Assembly (NCBI GenBank): GCA_016219285.1
Contig: JACRNJ010000008.1
Coordinates: 1-37,640, forward strand
DNA: 37,640 bases
Direction of reading: 5' to 3'
DNA from: Deltaproteobacteria bacterium
Lineage (GTDB): Bacteria; Desulfobacterota; GWC2-55-46; UBA9637
Within the stretch, counting starts at the first letter, position 1. Every line of letters starts with the position of its first letter. Made by a program: the position numbers and the translations under genes. Under the pieces are notes generated by a model, which was given only the letters and a program-made list of their open reading frames with translations, searched no databases and was not told the origin of the DNA. Below are positions 7,756 to 16,907 of this stretch, piece after piece.

Positions 7756-8457
7756 ATGACCGAAGAATCACTTTGTCTTTTATGCCACTGCCGGATTAAG
7801 GAAAACACCCTGTTTTCCAACCTTACCGATGAACAGCTTGAAATCTTCAAACATGCTGTTACCACATCATTACATAAGAAAAAAGATGTAATATTTGTAG
7901 AAGGCGGACCATGCCCAGGTTTTTATGTAGTAAAATCCGGAAGGGTGAAACTCATAAAAACCGCAAGAGATGGCAAGGAACAGATTATAAAGATACTCCA
8001 ACCTGGAGAGCTTCTTGGCATGGAAACATTTTATAACGGCAAGAGGTACGGCAACACCGCAATGGCAATGGATGACTGCGAACTCTGCTTCATAGAAAAA
8101 AATGCATTTTTCAGGATAATTGGAGAACACCCCTCTATCGCAAAAAAGATAATAATAGCCTTAAGCAAGGACCTTGACAACGCTTATAGTAAGATAGGCA
8201 GTATGGGTCTTATGACAGCAAGGGAAAAGATGGCTCATCTTCTTTATACCTTATCAAAGGAATATGGTTTTACGGAAAATGGAAAGATAAAGCTAAACCT
8301 CTCACTTTCAAGGCTTGAAATAGCAGAGCTTTTAGGCATAACCCAGGAAACGGCCATACGTCTTTTAAAAAGCTTTAAGGAAGATGGTGTCATTGATATA
8401 AAAAGAAAAGAGATTATTATAAAATCCATTGCCAAGTTGGAGGCGCTGGGTGAGTAA
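7756..8457 (+). CDS. Crp/Fnr-family transcriptional regulator
   Basis: A 233-residue DNA-binding regulator. Residues ~20-140 form the cyclic-nucleotide-binding-like beta-barrel (IFVEGGPCPGFYVVKSGRVKL...GELLGMETF), followed by the dimerisation helix. Residues ~150-225 are a Crp-type winged helix-turn-helix (LSRLEIAELLGITQETAIRLLKSFKEDGVI). Three cysteines near the start (C7, C10, C12; CLLCHC) recall the cysteine-rich N-terminus of Fnr-type sensors, but the spacing differs from classical Fnr and there is no obvious matching central cysteine, so cluster binding is uncertain. The E-SR pattern of Fnr/Crp recognition helices appears here as TQETAIR. It is transcribed away from neighbouring tRNA genes; the target genes cannot be told from the window. 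Confidence 0.9.
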   Translation: MTEESLCLLCHCRIKENTLFSNLTDEQLEIFKHAVTTSLHKKKDVIFVEGGPCPGFYVVKSGRVKLIKTARDGKEQIIKILQPGELLGMETFYNGKRYGNTAMAMDDCELCFIEKNAFFRIIGEHPSIAKKIIIALSKDLDNAYSKIGSMGLMTAREKMAHLLYTLSKEYGFTENGKIKLNLSLSRLEIAELLGITQETAIRLLKSFKEDGVIDIKRKEIIIKSIAKLEALGE

Positions 8458-8465
8458 ACAGAACA

Positions 8466-8528
8466 GTTGTTAGTTTCTAGTAAAAGCCTTTTTACTTCTT
8501 ACCACTACCCACTTACCACTCATCACTG
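8466..8528. repeat. Heptad-period tract
   Basis: 7-bp-period sequence TTACTTC TTACCAC TACCCAC TTACCAC TCATCAC between the regulator and the tRNA-Arg pair. The related complementary phase GGCAGTG GTCAGTG ATGAGTG occurs at ~8712-8735 on the other side of the tRNAs. Confidence 0.6.
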
Positions 8529-8536
8529 TTTTTAAA

Positions 8537-8612
8537 TGGTGCGCCTGAGAGGATTTGAACCTCTGGCCCTCAGCTCCGGAGGCTGATGCTCTATCCACTG
8601 AGCTACAGGCGC
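8537..8612 (-). tRNA. tRNA-Arg (CCG)
   Basis: A complete cloverleaf with encoded CCA. The acceptor GCGCCTG pairs with the 3' end, and the anticodon loop CTCCGGA between TCAGC/GCTGA gives anticodon CCG. It sits directly downstream (6 bp) of a second Arg tRNA, so the two are probably co-transcribed. Confidence 0.95.
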
Positions 8613-8618
8613 AATCCG

Positions 8619-8692
8619 CGCGCCCGGCAGGAGTCGAACCTGCGACCTTCGGATTCGAAGTCCGTCGCTCTATCCGGCTGAGCTACGGGCGC
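8619..8692 (-). tRNA. tRNA-Arg (TCG)
   Basis: A complete cloverleaf. The acceptor GCGCCCG, T arm with GGTTCGACTCC and anticodon loop TTCGAAT give anticodon TCG. The 3' CCA is not encoded (CGG follows the discriminator), unlike the other complete tRNAs here. Confidence 0.93.
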
Positions 8693-8811
8693 AATGAAAT
8701 ACAGTAATTAATGGGCAGTGGTCAGTGATGAGTGAAAACTAAAAATATCTTTAAACTAACACAGATCTCTAGCAGGATGCCAGGTGCATGGTTTGGCCAA
8801 AATCTGCCACT

Positions 8812-8862
8812 GAAAGCATCTGGCAAGTTTTCTCAAAAATCAATGTGCTATTTTGGGACCAT
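8812..8862. repeat. Degenerate copy of the palindrome-island right end (copy B)
   Basis: TGGCAAGTTTTCTCAAAAATC...GCTATTTTGGG corresponds to the right end of the islands at 27120-27154 and 32733-32766 (GCAGGTTTCCCCAAAAATC...CTATTTTTGGG). The 8693-8878 gap otherwise shows only heptad-like sequence. Confidence 0.5.
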
Positions 8863-8878
8863 GAAATTGTGTTTGTGG

Positions 8879-9367
8879 TTAATCTCTCATGTTCACAAAC
8901 TGCAAACTTACCCCCAAATCCTTTGTCTTAAGAATTTGGATTACTTCCTGCAGGTCGTCTATCTTTTTGCCTGTTACCCTTACCTGGTCATCCATTATCT
9001 GAGCCTGAACCTTAATTCCAGATTTTTTAATAACCTCTGCAATTTCTTTCGCCTTTTCTTTTTGAATACCTTGAAGGATCTTTATTACCTGCCTTTTAAG
9101 CCCGCCGGAGGCATCTTCAACCTTGCCGTATTCAAGGGATTTCAGCGAGATACCTCTTTTTACAAATTTACCCTGCAGAAGGTCTATTACACTCTTTAGC
9201 CTGTTGTCGCTATCTCCGATGACTGTTATCTCTTCTTTTTTTTCCCATTTTATCTCGCTTTTACTCCCCTTAAAATCAAAGCGCTGGCTTATCTCCTTGA
9301 TGGCCTGATTTACTGCGTTGTCGACCTCTTGCGGGTCAACCTTTGAAACGATATCAAATGACGGCAT
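8879..9367 (-). CDS. YajQ-family nucleotide-binding protein
   Basis: A 162-residue protein of the YajQ (UPF0234) family, small proteins with two ferredoxin-like domains that bind nucleotides and in some bacteria act as c-di-GMP effectors. It begins [21 protein letters not shown] and contains the family segments [13 protein letters not shown] and [46 protein letters not shown] 9367 is chosen because GGAGGAG lies upstream and the family starts at MPSFD; the 16 in-frame residues before it derive from repeat DNA. A GGDEF protein elsewhere in the window makes a c-di-GMP link conceivable, but there is no direct evidence. Confidence 0.9.
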   Translation of the reverse strand: MPSFDIVSKVDPQEVDNAVNQAIKEISQRFDFKGSKSEIKWEKKEEITVIGDSDNRLKSVIDLLQGKFVKRGISLKSLEYGKVEDASGGLKRQVIKILQGIQKEKAKEIAEVIKKSGIKVQAQIMDDQVRVTGKKIDDLQEVIQILKTKDLGVSLQFVNMRD

Positions 9368-9534
9368 ATTTACTCCTCCTTTTTCCCATCTATAAATCCA
9401 AATTTCAAAATCCAAATGTCAAATAAAATCCGAAGTAGATAAAGATTGAGCTTACGCGCCAAATAACAAAAAATGTTTCTATCAGTGAATCATTTGGCAT
9501 TTATTTGGACTTTGAGCTTTGACATTTGGAATTT

Positions 9535-10263
9535 TTATTTTACCACCTTCACACCTTCCGGAATCTTGAATTTGAATATGCTGGTGGAAATGGATTGGTT
9601 TATCTTTATATTTTCAAATATAACTCTAGTCTCATTTCCTATTAAGTCATATACTATGGTTTTGACGACAAAAAATGTTTTTTTATCCACTGCGATATAA
9701 AGTTTCTGGACATTTGGTTGAGGCGCTTTGGGCTTCAGTTTTAGCACGTAGCTTATGTTGTCCTGTTCTGCCAGTTCTATATCAAAATCTTTTTTTAGAT
9801 TCCCCATGCCTGATAGAAAATTATTTGATATGGATGTTTCATTGGTTGAGGCATTGCCGGTCATAACCTGTCCAATATCCTGCTGATATGCCCAGAGGGT
9901 TTTACCATCGCTTACTATGATGTCAGTATTCGGCGACCTATATTCCCATTTCATCATGCCTGGTTTTTTAAAGTAAACAACCCCTTCAGCCTTTTGTGTC
10001 TGTTTTATTGAGGCAGATGTTGTAAGCTGGACAAAATTTGCCTGAATGTCATAAATTCCATCATATGTTTTCTGAATCTTTGAAACAATAGTGTTAAGGT
10101 CGTCGGCATATACGACAGTGAACAGTAAAAAAGAGGCCAGAGGTAAGAGGCAAAAGGCAAGAGGTAAAATACAAAATTCTCTCTTGCTTCTTGCTTCTGA
10201 CTTCTTGCTTCTAACTCCGAACTCCGAACTTTGAACTTTGAACTTTCTACTCACGCATCCCAC
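9535..10263 (-). CDS. lolA: Outer-membrane lipoprotein carrier protein LolA
   Basis: A periplasmic chaperone that carries lipoproteins from the inner-membrane LolCDE complex to the outer membrane. The mature part fits LolA: DDLNTIVSKIQKTYDGIYDIQANFVQ, then GVVYFKKPGMMKWEY and DGKTLWAYQQD. The start is unusual: the reading frame begins at GTG 10263 (or GTG 10254), overlapping the end of ftsK, and no ATG is available. The first ~45 residues, including the hydrophobic core FCILPLAFCLLPLASF, are encoded by a 7-bp-period repeat tract. This gives a basic N-region, a hydrophobic core and a plausible VYA cleavage site, so the repeat seems to serve as signal peptide. ftsK-lolA is a common order in deltaproteobacteria-like genomes. 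Function is well supported; the exact start is not. Confidence 0.9.
   Translation of the reverse strand: MGCVSRKFKVQSSEFGVRSKKSEARSKREFCILPLAFCLLPLASFLLFTVVYADDLNTIVSKIQKTYDGIYDIQANFVQLTTSASIKQTQKAEGVVYFKKPGMMKWEYRSPNTDIIVSDGKTLWAYQQDIGQVMTGNASTNETSISNNFLSGMGNLKKDFDIELAEQDNISYVLKLKPKAPQPNVQKLYIAVDKKTFFVVKTIVYDLIGNETRVIFENIKINQSISTSIFKFKIPEGVKVVK
10132..10257. repeat. 18 in-register heptads encoding the LolA signal region
   Basis: Read from 10132 on the plus strand the sequence divides into 7-mers without a break: agaggcc agaggta, then agaggca aaaggca and on through ttcttgc ttctgac to tccgaac tttgaac. The unit drifts gradually. It lies inside the lolA reading frame and touches the end of ftsK. 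Confidence 0.85.
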
Positions 10264-12412
10264 CTTCTTTCTTAACCAGCACCTCTCTCGGCCTGCTGCC
10301 TTGAGACTGACCTACAATGCCTTCTGCCTCCATCTTTTCTATTATCCTTGCAGCAGTATTATAACCTATTCTAAGACGTCTCTGGATATATGATGTAGAT
10401 GCCTGCTCCAGTTGTATAACCAATGCAACTGCCTCATCATATCGTCTGTTAAACTCCTCTCCAAGGTCATCATCTACTACCCCTTTCTCTTCAGCCTTTG
10501 CCTCTGATATGGCCTTATCATAGGTTGGTTTGCCCTGTTTCTTTAGAAAGTCGGTAACCCTTTTTATCTCAATTTCTGAAATATATGCGCCATGTATTCT
10601 TTTAAGCTTTGATGAGCCAGGCGGCAGGAATAGCATATCTCCCTCGCCGAGAAGAGTCTCTGCCCCGCCTGTATCAAGGATTGTCCTGGAATCTGTCCTG
10701 GAAGCAACCTGAAGTGATAATCTGGCAGGGAAGTTCGCCTTTATCAGTCCTGTTATGACATCAACAGAAGGCCTCTGTGTTGCCACCAGCAGATGTATGC
10801 CCGCAGCCCGTGCCATCTGAGAAAGCCTCACCAGTGATTCTTCAACCTCTTTGCCTGATGCCATCATTAAATCAGAGAGTTCATCTATCACTACCACAAT
10901 ATACGGCAGCCTGCGATGGGCTTCTTTATCCTCATCCTTGGAGCCTTCCTCGTCAAAAAGCTGATTATATTTATCAATGCTCTTTGTCCCTTTTTCTGCC
11001 ATGAGTTTATATCTTTCACCCATTTCATTTACCATGCCCCTTAATACCACAGCTGCCCTTTTTGCGTCAGTAACAACAGGTGTAAGGAGGTGAGGTATGC
11101 CCTCATATGCGGAAAGCTCCAACATCTTTGGGTCTATCATTAAAAACCGGACATCAACAGGCGTTGCTTTGTAGAGTATGCTCAAAATAATATCATTTAC
11201 GGTAACACTTTTGCCGGCGCCTGTTGCGCCTGCCATTAAGAGATGCGGCATTTTTGCAAGATCGGCAACAACTGGATTGCCCGATATGTCTTTCCCTAAC
11301 GCAAATGTCAGGTTGGAGTTATTTTTTGAATATGCATGGCTTTCCAGCATCTCTCTCAGATAAATCTTTTGTCTGGCAATATTGGGAACCTCTATGCCAA
11401 CCACTGCCTTTCCTGGAATTGGCGCAACTATACGGATAGATGTTGCGCGCAGCGCAAGGGCAAGGTCATCCGATAGATTGACGATGCTTGCCACCTTTAC
11501 GCCTGGAGCAGGTTCAAATTCATACATATTGACAACCGGACCAGGTGTTACTGCCATTACCTGGCCATCAATGCCATAATCTTTAAGTTTTTTTTCAAGG
11601 ATTTTGGAATTTGTACGGAGAGCCTCTTCATCCAGAGATTGTGTTTTATCCGGCGGGCTGTCTAAGAAAGAAAGCGGGGGGAGTTGAAATTCCCCTGATG
11701 CCTTTAAAAACTCAAAATGTTCCTGAGCAGGTTCTTTTGCTTTAGGCTGTTTCTGGGGGACAGGGGGAACTATTATGGCAGGACGTTCTATTGGTTTTAC
11801 TTCTTGTTTCTCATCGTGCTGGGCAAAACGCACCCTGCTTCCGGACTCATGTTCCGATATGTCTTTTTTTTCTTCCTCTTTAGCCCCCTGACTTCTGACT
11901 TCTGATTTCTGTTTGTAGATGTTATAGCCTTTGCTCACTATACTTATCAAAGAAATACCTGTGGCAAATATTGTAGAACTTAGAAGCATGGCTGAAAGGA
12001 AGATTAGCGTTCCGGTCCAGCCCAAATAATTCCACAGCAAAAGGCATACATATTTTCCAACTATGCCTCCGCTCAAAATATCATTTCCAACCAGGCTGCT
12101 TAAAAGTCCTGAGAATGATATGAGGAGGAAGGCCAGACTGATTGGAATAGAGAGTCTGAAGTTCAATTTGCGCCTTATCAAAAATTCCAGCGCAAGTATT
12201 ATAATAAGGATAGGAAAGAGGTATGCTGAATAGCCAATCATCTTGAATAAGAGCCATGCAGAGTATCCACCGACGATACCGCCCCAATTAGATGCAATGT
12301 CAGCTTCGGAATAAGAAAAAAGGCTGACCATGGCAAACAGTGAAATGCCTAAAAGGGCAATGCCTGTTACTTCTTGTTTTAATCCCTTTTTTTTCTCTTT
12401 AGAGTTTTCCAT
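10247..12412 (-). CDS. ftsK: DNA translocase FtsK/SpoIIIE
   Basis: A 721-residue septal DNA pump that resolves chromosome dimers and clears DNA from the division site. Four hydrophobic segments occupy roughly residues 15-160. A charged linker follows, then the translocase: alpha/beta motor with Walker A AGATGAGKSVTVND, Walker B YIVVVIDELSDLMM, and QRPSVDVITGLIKANFPARL. The C-terminal gamma winged helix (RRYDEAVALVIQLEQASTSYIQRRLRIGYNTAARIIEKME) reads KOPS sites. The linker contains KSEVRSQ, encoded by the heptads CAGAAGT (11889-11915). The linker is short for FtsK, as in SpoIIIE-like forms. The start ATG has no clear Shine-Dalgarno and is preceded by repeat DNA. It overlaps the likely start of lolA. 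Confidence 0.95.
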   Translation of the reverse strand: MENSKEKKKGLKQEVTGIALLGISLFAMVSLFSYSEADIASNWGGIVGGYSAWLLFKMIGYSAYLFPILIIILALEFLIRRKLNFRLSIPISLAFLLISFSGLLSSLVGNDILSGGIVGKYVCLLLWNYLGWTGTLIFLSAMLLSSTIFATGISLISIVSKGYNIYKQKSEVRSQGAKEEEKKDISEHESGSRVRFAQHDEKQEVKPIERPAIIVPPVPQKQPKAKEPAQEHFEFLKASGEFQLPPLSFLDSPPDKTQSLDEEALRTNSKILEKKLKDYGIDGQVMAVTPGPVVNMYEFEPAPGVKVASIVNLSDDLALALRATSIRIVAPIPGKAVVGIEVPNIARQKIYLREMLESHAYSKNNSNLTFALGKDISGNPVVADLAKMPHLLMAGATGAGKSVTVNDIILSILYKATPVDVRFLMIDPKMLELSAYEGIPHLLTPVVTDAKRAAVVLRGMVNEMGERYKLMAEKGTKSIDKYNQLFDEEGSKDEDKEAHRRLPYIVVVIDELSDLMMASGKEVEESLVRLSQMARAAGIHLLVATQRPSVDVITGLIKANFPARLSLQVASRTDSRTILDTGGAETLLGEGDMLFLPPGSSKLKRIHGAYISEIEIKRVTDFLKKQGKPTYDKAISEAKAEEKGVVDDDLGEEFNRRYDEAVALVIQLEQASTSYIQRRLRIGYNTAARIIEKMEAEGIVGQSQGSRPREVLVKKEGGMRE

Positions 12413-12417
12413 TTCTA

Positions 12418-12484
12418 TTGATTTCGGATTGACGATTTACGAATTACGATTTGAAAATCTAAAATCGTAAATCTAAAATCTCAA
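12418..12484. repeat. Heptad tract between dcd and ftsK
   Basis: 7-bp-period GATTTAC/AAAATCT-type sequence fills nearly the whole gap between the dcd stop and the ftsK start (for example GATTGAC GATTTAC GAATTAC GATTTGA). Confidence 0.7.
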
Positions 12485-13038
12485 ATTTTTGGTAAAGTTA
12501 TCCCCACTTGGGATTGATACTTGCCTTTCTTATCTTTGTATGACACTTCAGGCGCCTCATCGCTTTCAAAGAAGAGAACCTGCGCGATGCCCTCGTTCGC
12601 GTATATCTTTGCAGGCAGAGGCGTTGTGTTTGAGATTTCGAGGGTTACAAATCCTTCCCACTCAGGCTCAAAAGGCGTAACATTGGTGATGATGCCGCAG
12701 CGGGCGTAAGTGGATTTGCCCACGCATATCGTCATAACATTGCGCGGAATGCGGAAATACTCCACGCTCCTTCCGAGGGCAAAGGAATTTGGCGGTATTA
12801 TGCAGATATCTCCTTTGAAGTCTACGAAAGACTTGCTGTCAAAGTCCTTTGGGTCAACAATGGCATTGTTTACATTTGTGAATATTTTGAATTCATCTGA
12901 TATACGGATGTCATAGCCGTATGACGAAACGCCATAGGAGATGCAGCCCTTGCGCACCTGCTTTTCCTCAAACGGTTCAACCATTTTTGGATTATGCTCC
13001 ACAGACATCCTCCTGATCCATCTGTCATTTTTTATCAT
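12481..13038 (-). CDS. dcd: dCTP deaminase
   Basis: A 185-residue dCTP deaminase of the trimeric dUTPase fold, converting dCTP to dUTP for dTMP synthesis. Family signatures: [11 protein letters not shown] at the start, SSYGYDIRI, the substrate loop [10 protein letters not shown] and [14 protein letters not shown] with the catalytic Glu, then GIAQVLFF. The C-terminus [12 protein letters not shown] is normal. ATG 13038 is preferred: AAGGAGG lies 11 nt upstream, while the in-frame TTG three codons earlier is only 2 nt from it. It is divergent from the GntR-type gene. A bifunctional dCTP deaminase/dUTPase cannot be excluded by eye. Confidence 0.93.
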   Translation of the reverse strand: MIKNDRWIRRMSVEHNPKMVEPFEEKQVRKGCISYGVSSYGYDIRISDEFKIFTNVNNAIVDPKDFDSKSFVDFKGDICIIPPNSFALGRSVEYFRIPRNVMTICVGKSTYARCGIITNVTPFEPEWEGFVTLEISNTTPLPAKIYANEGIAQVLFFESDEAPEVSYKDKKGKYQSQVGITLPKI

Positions 13039-13162
13039 GTGCCTCAAGACCTCCTTTATAAAAACCAGAGGCTAATACTTTGCAGCTTCTGCTGTTTGTA
13101 TAAAAAAGATAACGCAAAATTGAGAATAAGGCAAATAGAAATATGGTTGACTCAAAAAGGTG

Positions 13163-13191
13163 TTGACCTTTAAATATGTATGCTATATATT
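13163..13191 (+). promoter_or_regulatory. Putative promoter of the GntR-type gene
   Basis: TTGACC (13163-13168), a 17-bp spacer and TATATT (13186-13191), about 70 bp before the TTG start. The surrounding AT-rich dyad-like sequence could host the regulator's own operator. Confidence 0.5.
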
Positions 13192-13258
13192 TACACAACA
13201 TATCTGAAGTTATTCATGCCTATAAAACATAATCTGATTTTTCGGAGTTAAAGAAGTT

Positions 13259-13945
13259 TTGAGACAAACCGGTAAAATACTAGAATATCCTGTAGGGCGA
13301 CACCTCACCCTAAGGGAAAGAATCGTTGATTTTGTTAAAGAAGCAGTAATAAATGGCGAATTTAAACCAGGAAAGCGGGTGCCTGAACCGGAGCTTGCTG
13401 AAATGTTCGGCATAAGCAGAACCCCTATACGAGAGGCCTTCAGGCAGCTGGAGTCAGAGGGGTTTATCACCTTTACCCCAAGGAAAGGTGCGATTGTAAG
13501 CCCTATCACAGACAAGGATGTAATAGAGTTTTATGCCATTAAGGGCCTTCTGGAAGGGTATGCGGCAAAGATGGCATGCTGCAAGATAAGCGACAAAGAA
13601 ATAAGGCGGATGGAAGATTTGAATTCGCAGATGATAAGATGCGCTGAAAAAAATGATGTAAAAAACTTTTTTAAATTAGACAATCAATTGCATGATGTGT
13701 TTTTAAAGCTCTGCGGAAATGATAAACTTGACAATCTGATTCACACCATTGTGCAACAATTTGAACGTTTCAGAAGAACCTCCCTATCCCTGCTTGGCAG
13801 GATGCAGAGTTCTGTCAAGCAGCATTATGATATTATAGAGGCATTTAAGAAAAGAGATGTAGACCTTGTGGAAAGACTTGTAAAGGCTAATGCAGAAATG
13901 GGCGGTGAACTGCTGGCTCAAGAGATATTAAAGGAAAAGATTTAG
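13259..13945 (+). CDS. GntR-family regulator, FadR/FCD subfamily
   Basis: A 228-residue ligand-responsive repressor or activator. Residues ~15-80 are a GntR winged helix: LRERIVDFVKEAVINGEFKPGKRVPEPELAEMFGISRTPIREAFRQLESEGFI. Residues ~88-220 are the all-helical FCD ligand/metal domain with DNQLHDVF and QHYDIIEAFKKRD. The last usual metal His (AH in many members) is Asn here (KANAEM), so metal binding may be altered. The start is TTG with GGAG 12 nt upstream; no ATG is near. The ligand is unknown. The downstream pseudouridine synthase, 62 bp away, is probably not its specific target. Confidence 0.9.
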   Translation: MRQTGKILEYPVGRHLTLRERIVDFVKEAVINGEFKPGKRVPEPELAEMFGISRTPIREAFRQLESEGFITFTPRKGAIVSPITDKDVIEFYAIKGLLEGYAAKMACCKISDKEIRRMEDLNSQMIRCAEKNDVKNFFKLDNQLHDVFLKLCGNDKLDNLIHTIVQQFERFRRTSLSLLGRMQSSVKQHYDIIEAFKKRDVDLVERLVKANAEMGGELLAQEILKEKI

Positions 13946-14007
13946 TATGGCATTAATCGCATCTACATAGGCTGCCGCAAGGCTGGCCGGAACTATCCTA
14001 AAATTTA

Positions 14008-14955
14008 ATGACCCACACCTTTACCGTTGCCCCTTCAGATGCAAATATACGGCTGGATATCTTCCTTTCGCAAAAACTCCCGGATTTAACCCGCTCAAGA
14101 ATAAAAAATTTAATAGAAGGCGGGCTGGTATCTCTTAATGATAAGCCTGCCAAGGCAGGCGCCAAGATAAAGGCAGGCGGCAGGATTAGCATTACTATTC
14201 CTGAGCCTCAACCTGTTAAGGCAGAGCCTGAAAAAATTCCTTTAGACATACTTTACGAAGATAAGCATATCATAGTTATAAATAAACCCCCTGGCCTGAC
14301 AGTGCATCCAGGCGCAGGCCGTGCAAAAGGGACCCTGGTAAATGCCTTGCTCCATCATTGCAAAGACCTTTCCGGAATCGGCGGCGCCCTGAGGCCGGGC
14401 ATAGTTCACCGTATTGATAAAGATACCTCTGGAGTTATGGTAGCGGCAAAAGCAGATAAAAGCCACCAATTCCTGTCCAAACAATTTAAAGAACATTCAA
14501 TCAAAAGAAAATATTTAGCGCTTGTCTGGGGTATTGTTAAAAATGATGAAGGGACGATTGACCTTCCCATAGGAAGGCATGTCTCTGAAAGGAAAAAAAT
14601 GTCTGTCCGTGTGCAGAAGGGCAGAAGGGCTGTCACGCATTACAAGGTTATAAAAAGGTTCACTAATTTTACACTCCTAGAAGCAACCCTGGAAACAGGC
14701 AGAACGCATCAGATAAGGGTCCATCTTTCAGCCATTCATCACCCTGTTGCAGGAGATTCAGTCTATGGCAAAAAAAGTATGCCTTCCGGGCTTTCCCCCG
14801 TAATAACAATGTTTTTAAAAAACCTTAAACGTCAGGCCCTTCACGCGCAAACCCTCGGCATTATTCATCCTGAAACAAAGGAGTATATGGAATGGACAGC
14901 GCCGCTACCTGATGATATAAAGGGTATCATAACTGCATTGGAGGATGCTTGCTAA
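14008..14955 (+). CDS. RluD-type 23S rRNA pseudouridine synthase
   Basis: A 315-residue RluA/RluD-family enzyme that isomerises uridines in 23S rRNA. The N-terminal S4 RNA-binding domain (RLDIFLSQKLPDLTRSRIKNLIEGGLVSLN) occupies residues ~15-70, and the catalytic domain follows with LYEDKHIIVINKPPGLTVHP and catalytic D137 in GIVHRIDKDTSG. TGRTHQIRVHL near the C-terminus is the RluA-family signature. Length is normal. The gene end overlaps the likely TTG start of pgeF by 7 bp, implying coupling. RluD (positions 1911/1915/1917) is the best guess because of the S4 domain, but other family members are possible. Confidence 0.92.
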   Translation: MTHTFTVAPSDANIRLDIFLSQKLPDLTRSRIKNLIEGGLVSLNDKPAKAGAKIKAGGRISITIPEPQPVKAEPEKIPLDILYEDKHIIVINKPPGLTVHPGAGRAKGTLVNALLHHCKDLSGIGGALRPGIVHRIDKDTSGVMVAAKADKSHQFLSKQFKEHSIKRKYLALVWGIVKNDEGTIDLPIGRHVSERKKMSVRVQKGRRAVTHYKVIKRFTNFTLLEATLETGRTHQIRVHLSAIHHPVAGDSVYGKKSMPSGLSPVITMFLKNLKRQALHAQTLGIIHPETKEYMEWTAPLPDDIKGIITALEDAC

Positions 14956-15740
14956 AACAAACTGACGGCATACAATATGCTTCATCGTCCATATTGGAAT
15001 CCGTTGATTTTATAAGCCACGGCTTTTTGTCCAGAATCGGCGGCATAAGCAAGCCTCCGTTTGCATCTTTAAATTTTGATATGAGAGATGGGGATGCTGT
15101 TGAAAATGTAAAGCATAGCAAGGCTATCGCCGGAAGGCTGTTTGGATTTGGCGCATCAAGGCTTTTAACAATAAATCAAGTTCATGGAAGCGATGTGCTT
15201 GCAATTGACAAACCTGTAAAAGATGTATCAGGCCTTTCTAAAACATCAGCAGATGCTATAATAACAAACCAGGTCAGTCTTGCCATAGGGGTTTTGACCG
15301 CAGACTGCGTTCCAATCTTACTGCTTGACCCTGTTAAAAATGTTGTCGGCGTTGTCCATGCAGGCTGGAGGGGAACGGCAAAAACTGTTGTTCAAAAGGC
15401 AATAGAAACTATGGTAAAACAGTTTGGCTCTGACACTAAGGCAATCCTGTCAGCAATCGGGCCTTCCATAGGACCATGTTGCTATAAAGTGGATGAGGCG
15501 GTTATAAAAGAGTTTGGAGTTGCTGAATTTATAAAGAAACAAGACAATGCATGGATGCTTGACTTAAAAAAGGCAAATTTTTCTCAGATGTTAAATATAG
15601 GCCTCTTAGAAAAAAATATTTCCATAGAAGATTTCTGCACATCATGCAGAAATGATATATTCTTTTCCTACAGGAAAGACGGCAAGGTTACAGGCAGGCA
15701 GTTGAATTTTATAATGATGAGAGAGAAAGGAAAAAGATAA
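14949..15740 (+). CDS. pgeF: Peptidoglycan editing factor PgeF / YfiH laccase-domain protein
   Basis: A 263-residue DUF152/YfiH protein. In E. coli YfiH (PgeF) removes wrongly incorporated L-Ser from peptidoglycan precursors; relatives show purine nucleoside phosphorylase activity. Metal ligands are present: [18 protein letters not shown] and VVHAGWRGT (His/Cys/His), plus SIGPCCYKV. The start is TTG 14949 with GGAGG four nt upstream, overlapping the rluD stop. rluD-pgeF adjacency is widely conserved. The C-terminus ([10 protein letters not shown]) is as in the family. The old name polyphenol oxidase is not well supported. Confidence 0.88.
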   Translation: MLKQTDGIQYASSSILESVDFISHGFLSRIGGISKPPFASLNFDMRDGDAVENVKHSKAIAGRLFGFGASRLLTINQVHGSDVLAIDKPVKDVSGLSKTSADAIITNQVSLAIGVLTADCVPILLLDPVKNVVGVVHAGWRGTAKTVVQKAIETMVKQFGSDTKAILSAIGPSIGPCCYKVDEAVIKEFGVAEFIKKQDNAWMLDLKKANFSQMLNIGLLEKNISIEDFCTSCRNDIFFSYRKDGKVTGRQLNFIMMREKGKR

Positions 15741-15793
15741 TGGCCGTAAAAAAATCAACGCCCCAGTTCAATAAAAATACAAGGAGGTCTCAA

Positions 15794-16879
15794 ATGTCCA
15801 AACTTGAACAAACAATCAGTTTCATCAAGCCAGTTAATCCAGTATTTTACGAAAAGGCGCAGTCAAGACTTGATAATCTTACCAAGCCGCAGGGGAGTCT
15901 TGGAAGGCTGGAGGAGTTTGCGGCCAGGGTTGTTGCAATCAATGAAAATATAAAGCCGGCGCTGAATAAAAAGGCCATATTCACCTTTGCAGGAGATCAT
16001 GGTGTGGCAGAGGAAGGAGTTTCTGCATTTCCAAAAGAGGTTACGCCGCAGATGGTTTTGAATTTCCTGCGGGGTGGCGCAGGAATAAATGTGCTGGCAA
16101 GGCACAGCGGCGCGGAGGTAGTGGTTGTTGACATCGGCGTTGACTATGAATTTGGAAATGTTAAAGGTCTATGTCACAGAAAGGTCATAAGGGGAACTAC
16201 GAATATCCGCAAAGGCCCTGCCATGTCAATGGATGAGGCGATTAAGTGCATGGAGGTTGGGATTGAACTTGCGGATGAATATGCCAAAAAAGGGTATCAC
16301 ATCTTCGGCACTGGCGAGATGGGGATTGCAAATACAACACCGTCAAGCGCCATTGCGGCGGTGTTTTCAAAGAGAACGGTGGAAGAGGTAACGGGCAAAG
16401 GCACAGGCATAAACGACGATACATTTAAAAACAAGGTGCGTGTCATTGAAGATGCCATAAAAATAAATAAACCGAATCAAAAAGACCCATTGGATGTTTT
16501 GGCCAAACTTGGCGGCGCAGAGATAGCAGGCATTGCAGGGCTGATATTGGGCGCCGCAGCAAATCGCATCCCTGTTGTTATTGACGGCTTTATCTCAACA
16601 GCAGGGGCATTGCTCGCTTATGAGCTTTGCCACACAGTTAGAGATTATATGTTTGCGGCTCACACATCAGTTGAACGCGGCCACTGGATTATGCTGGAGA
16701 AGATGGACTTAAAGCCGATATTAAACCTCAATATGAGACTTGGAGAAGGCACAGGCGCAGCGCTGGGCATATCGCTCATAGAGGCAGGTGTTAAGATATA
16801 CAACGAGATGGCAACCTTTGGAGATGCGGGGGTGTCGGAGAGAAAGGATGAGTCAGAAGCCTGCCCCTGCAGGCTTTAA
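15794..16879 (+). CDS. cobT: Nicotinate-nucleotide-dimethylbenzimidazole phosphoribosyltransferase CobT
   Basis: A 361-residue enzyme that makes alpha-ribazole phosphate, the lower-ligand precursor of cobalamin. It shows [51 protein letters not shown], and near the C-terminus the catalytic-Glu region [18 protein letters not shown] 15794 follows AAGGAGG; the in-frame start at 15740 would add 18 non-homologous residues. The last dozen residues ([12 protein letters not shown]) look like read-through into flanking repeat-like DNA. cobS follows after 28 bp, so these two late cobalamin-assembly genes are coupled. No cobalamin riboswitch is seen upstream. Confidence 0.93.
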   Translation: MSKLEQTISFIKPVNPVFYEKAQSRLDNLTKPQGSLGRLEEFAARVVAINENIKPALNKKAIFTFAGDHGVAEEGVSAFPKEVTPQMVLNFLRGGAGINVLARHSGAEVVVVDIGVDYEFGNVKGLCHRKVIRGTTNIRKGPAMSMDEAIKCMEVGIELADEYAKKGYHIFGTGEMGIANTTPSSAIAAVFSKRTVEEVTGKGTGINDDTFKNKVRVIEDAIKINKPNQKDPLDVLAKLGGAEIAGIAGLILGAAANRIPVVIDGFISTAGALLAYELCHTVRDYMFAAHTSVERGHWIMLEKMDLKPILNLNMRLGEGTGAALGISLIEAGVKIYNEMATFGDAGVSERKDESEACPCRL

Positions 16880-16907
16880 GCGGGGGACAGAAGTCAGAAG
16901 CAAAAAA

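Noticed and set aside
15740-15793. Longer CobT starting at 15740
   Set aside because: The extra 18 residues have no family similarity and a strong AAGGAGG precedes ATG 15794.
16788-16907. Longer CobS overlapping the end of cobT
   Set aside because: The 40 added residues are out of frame with cobT and not membrane-like; the family start is at 16908.
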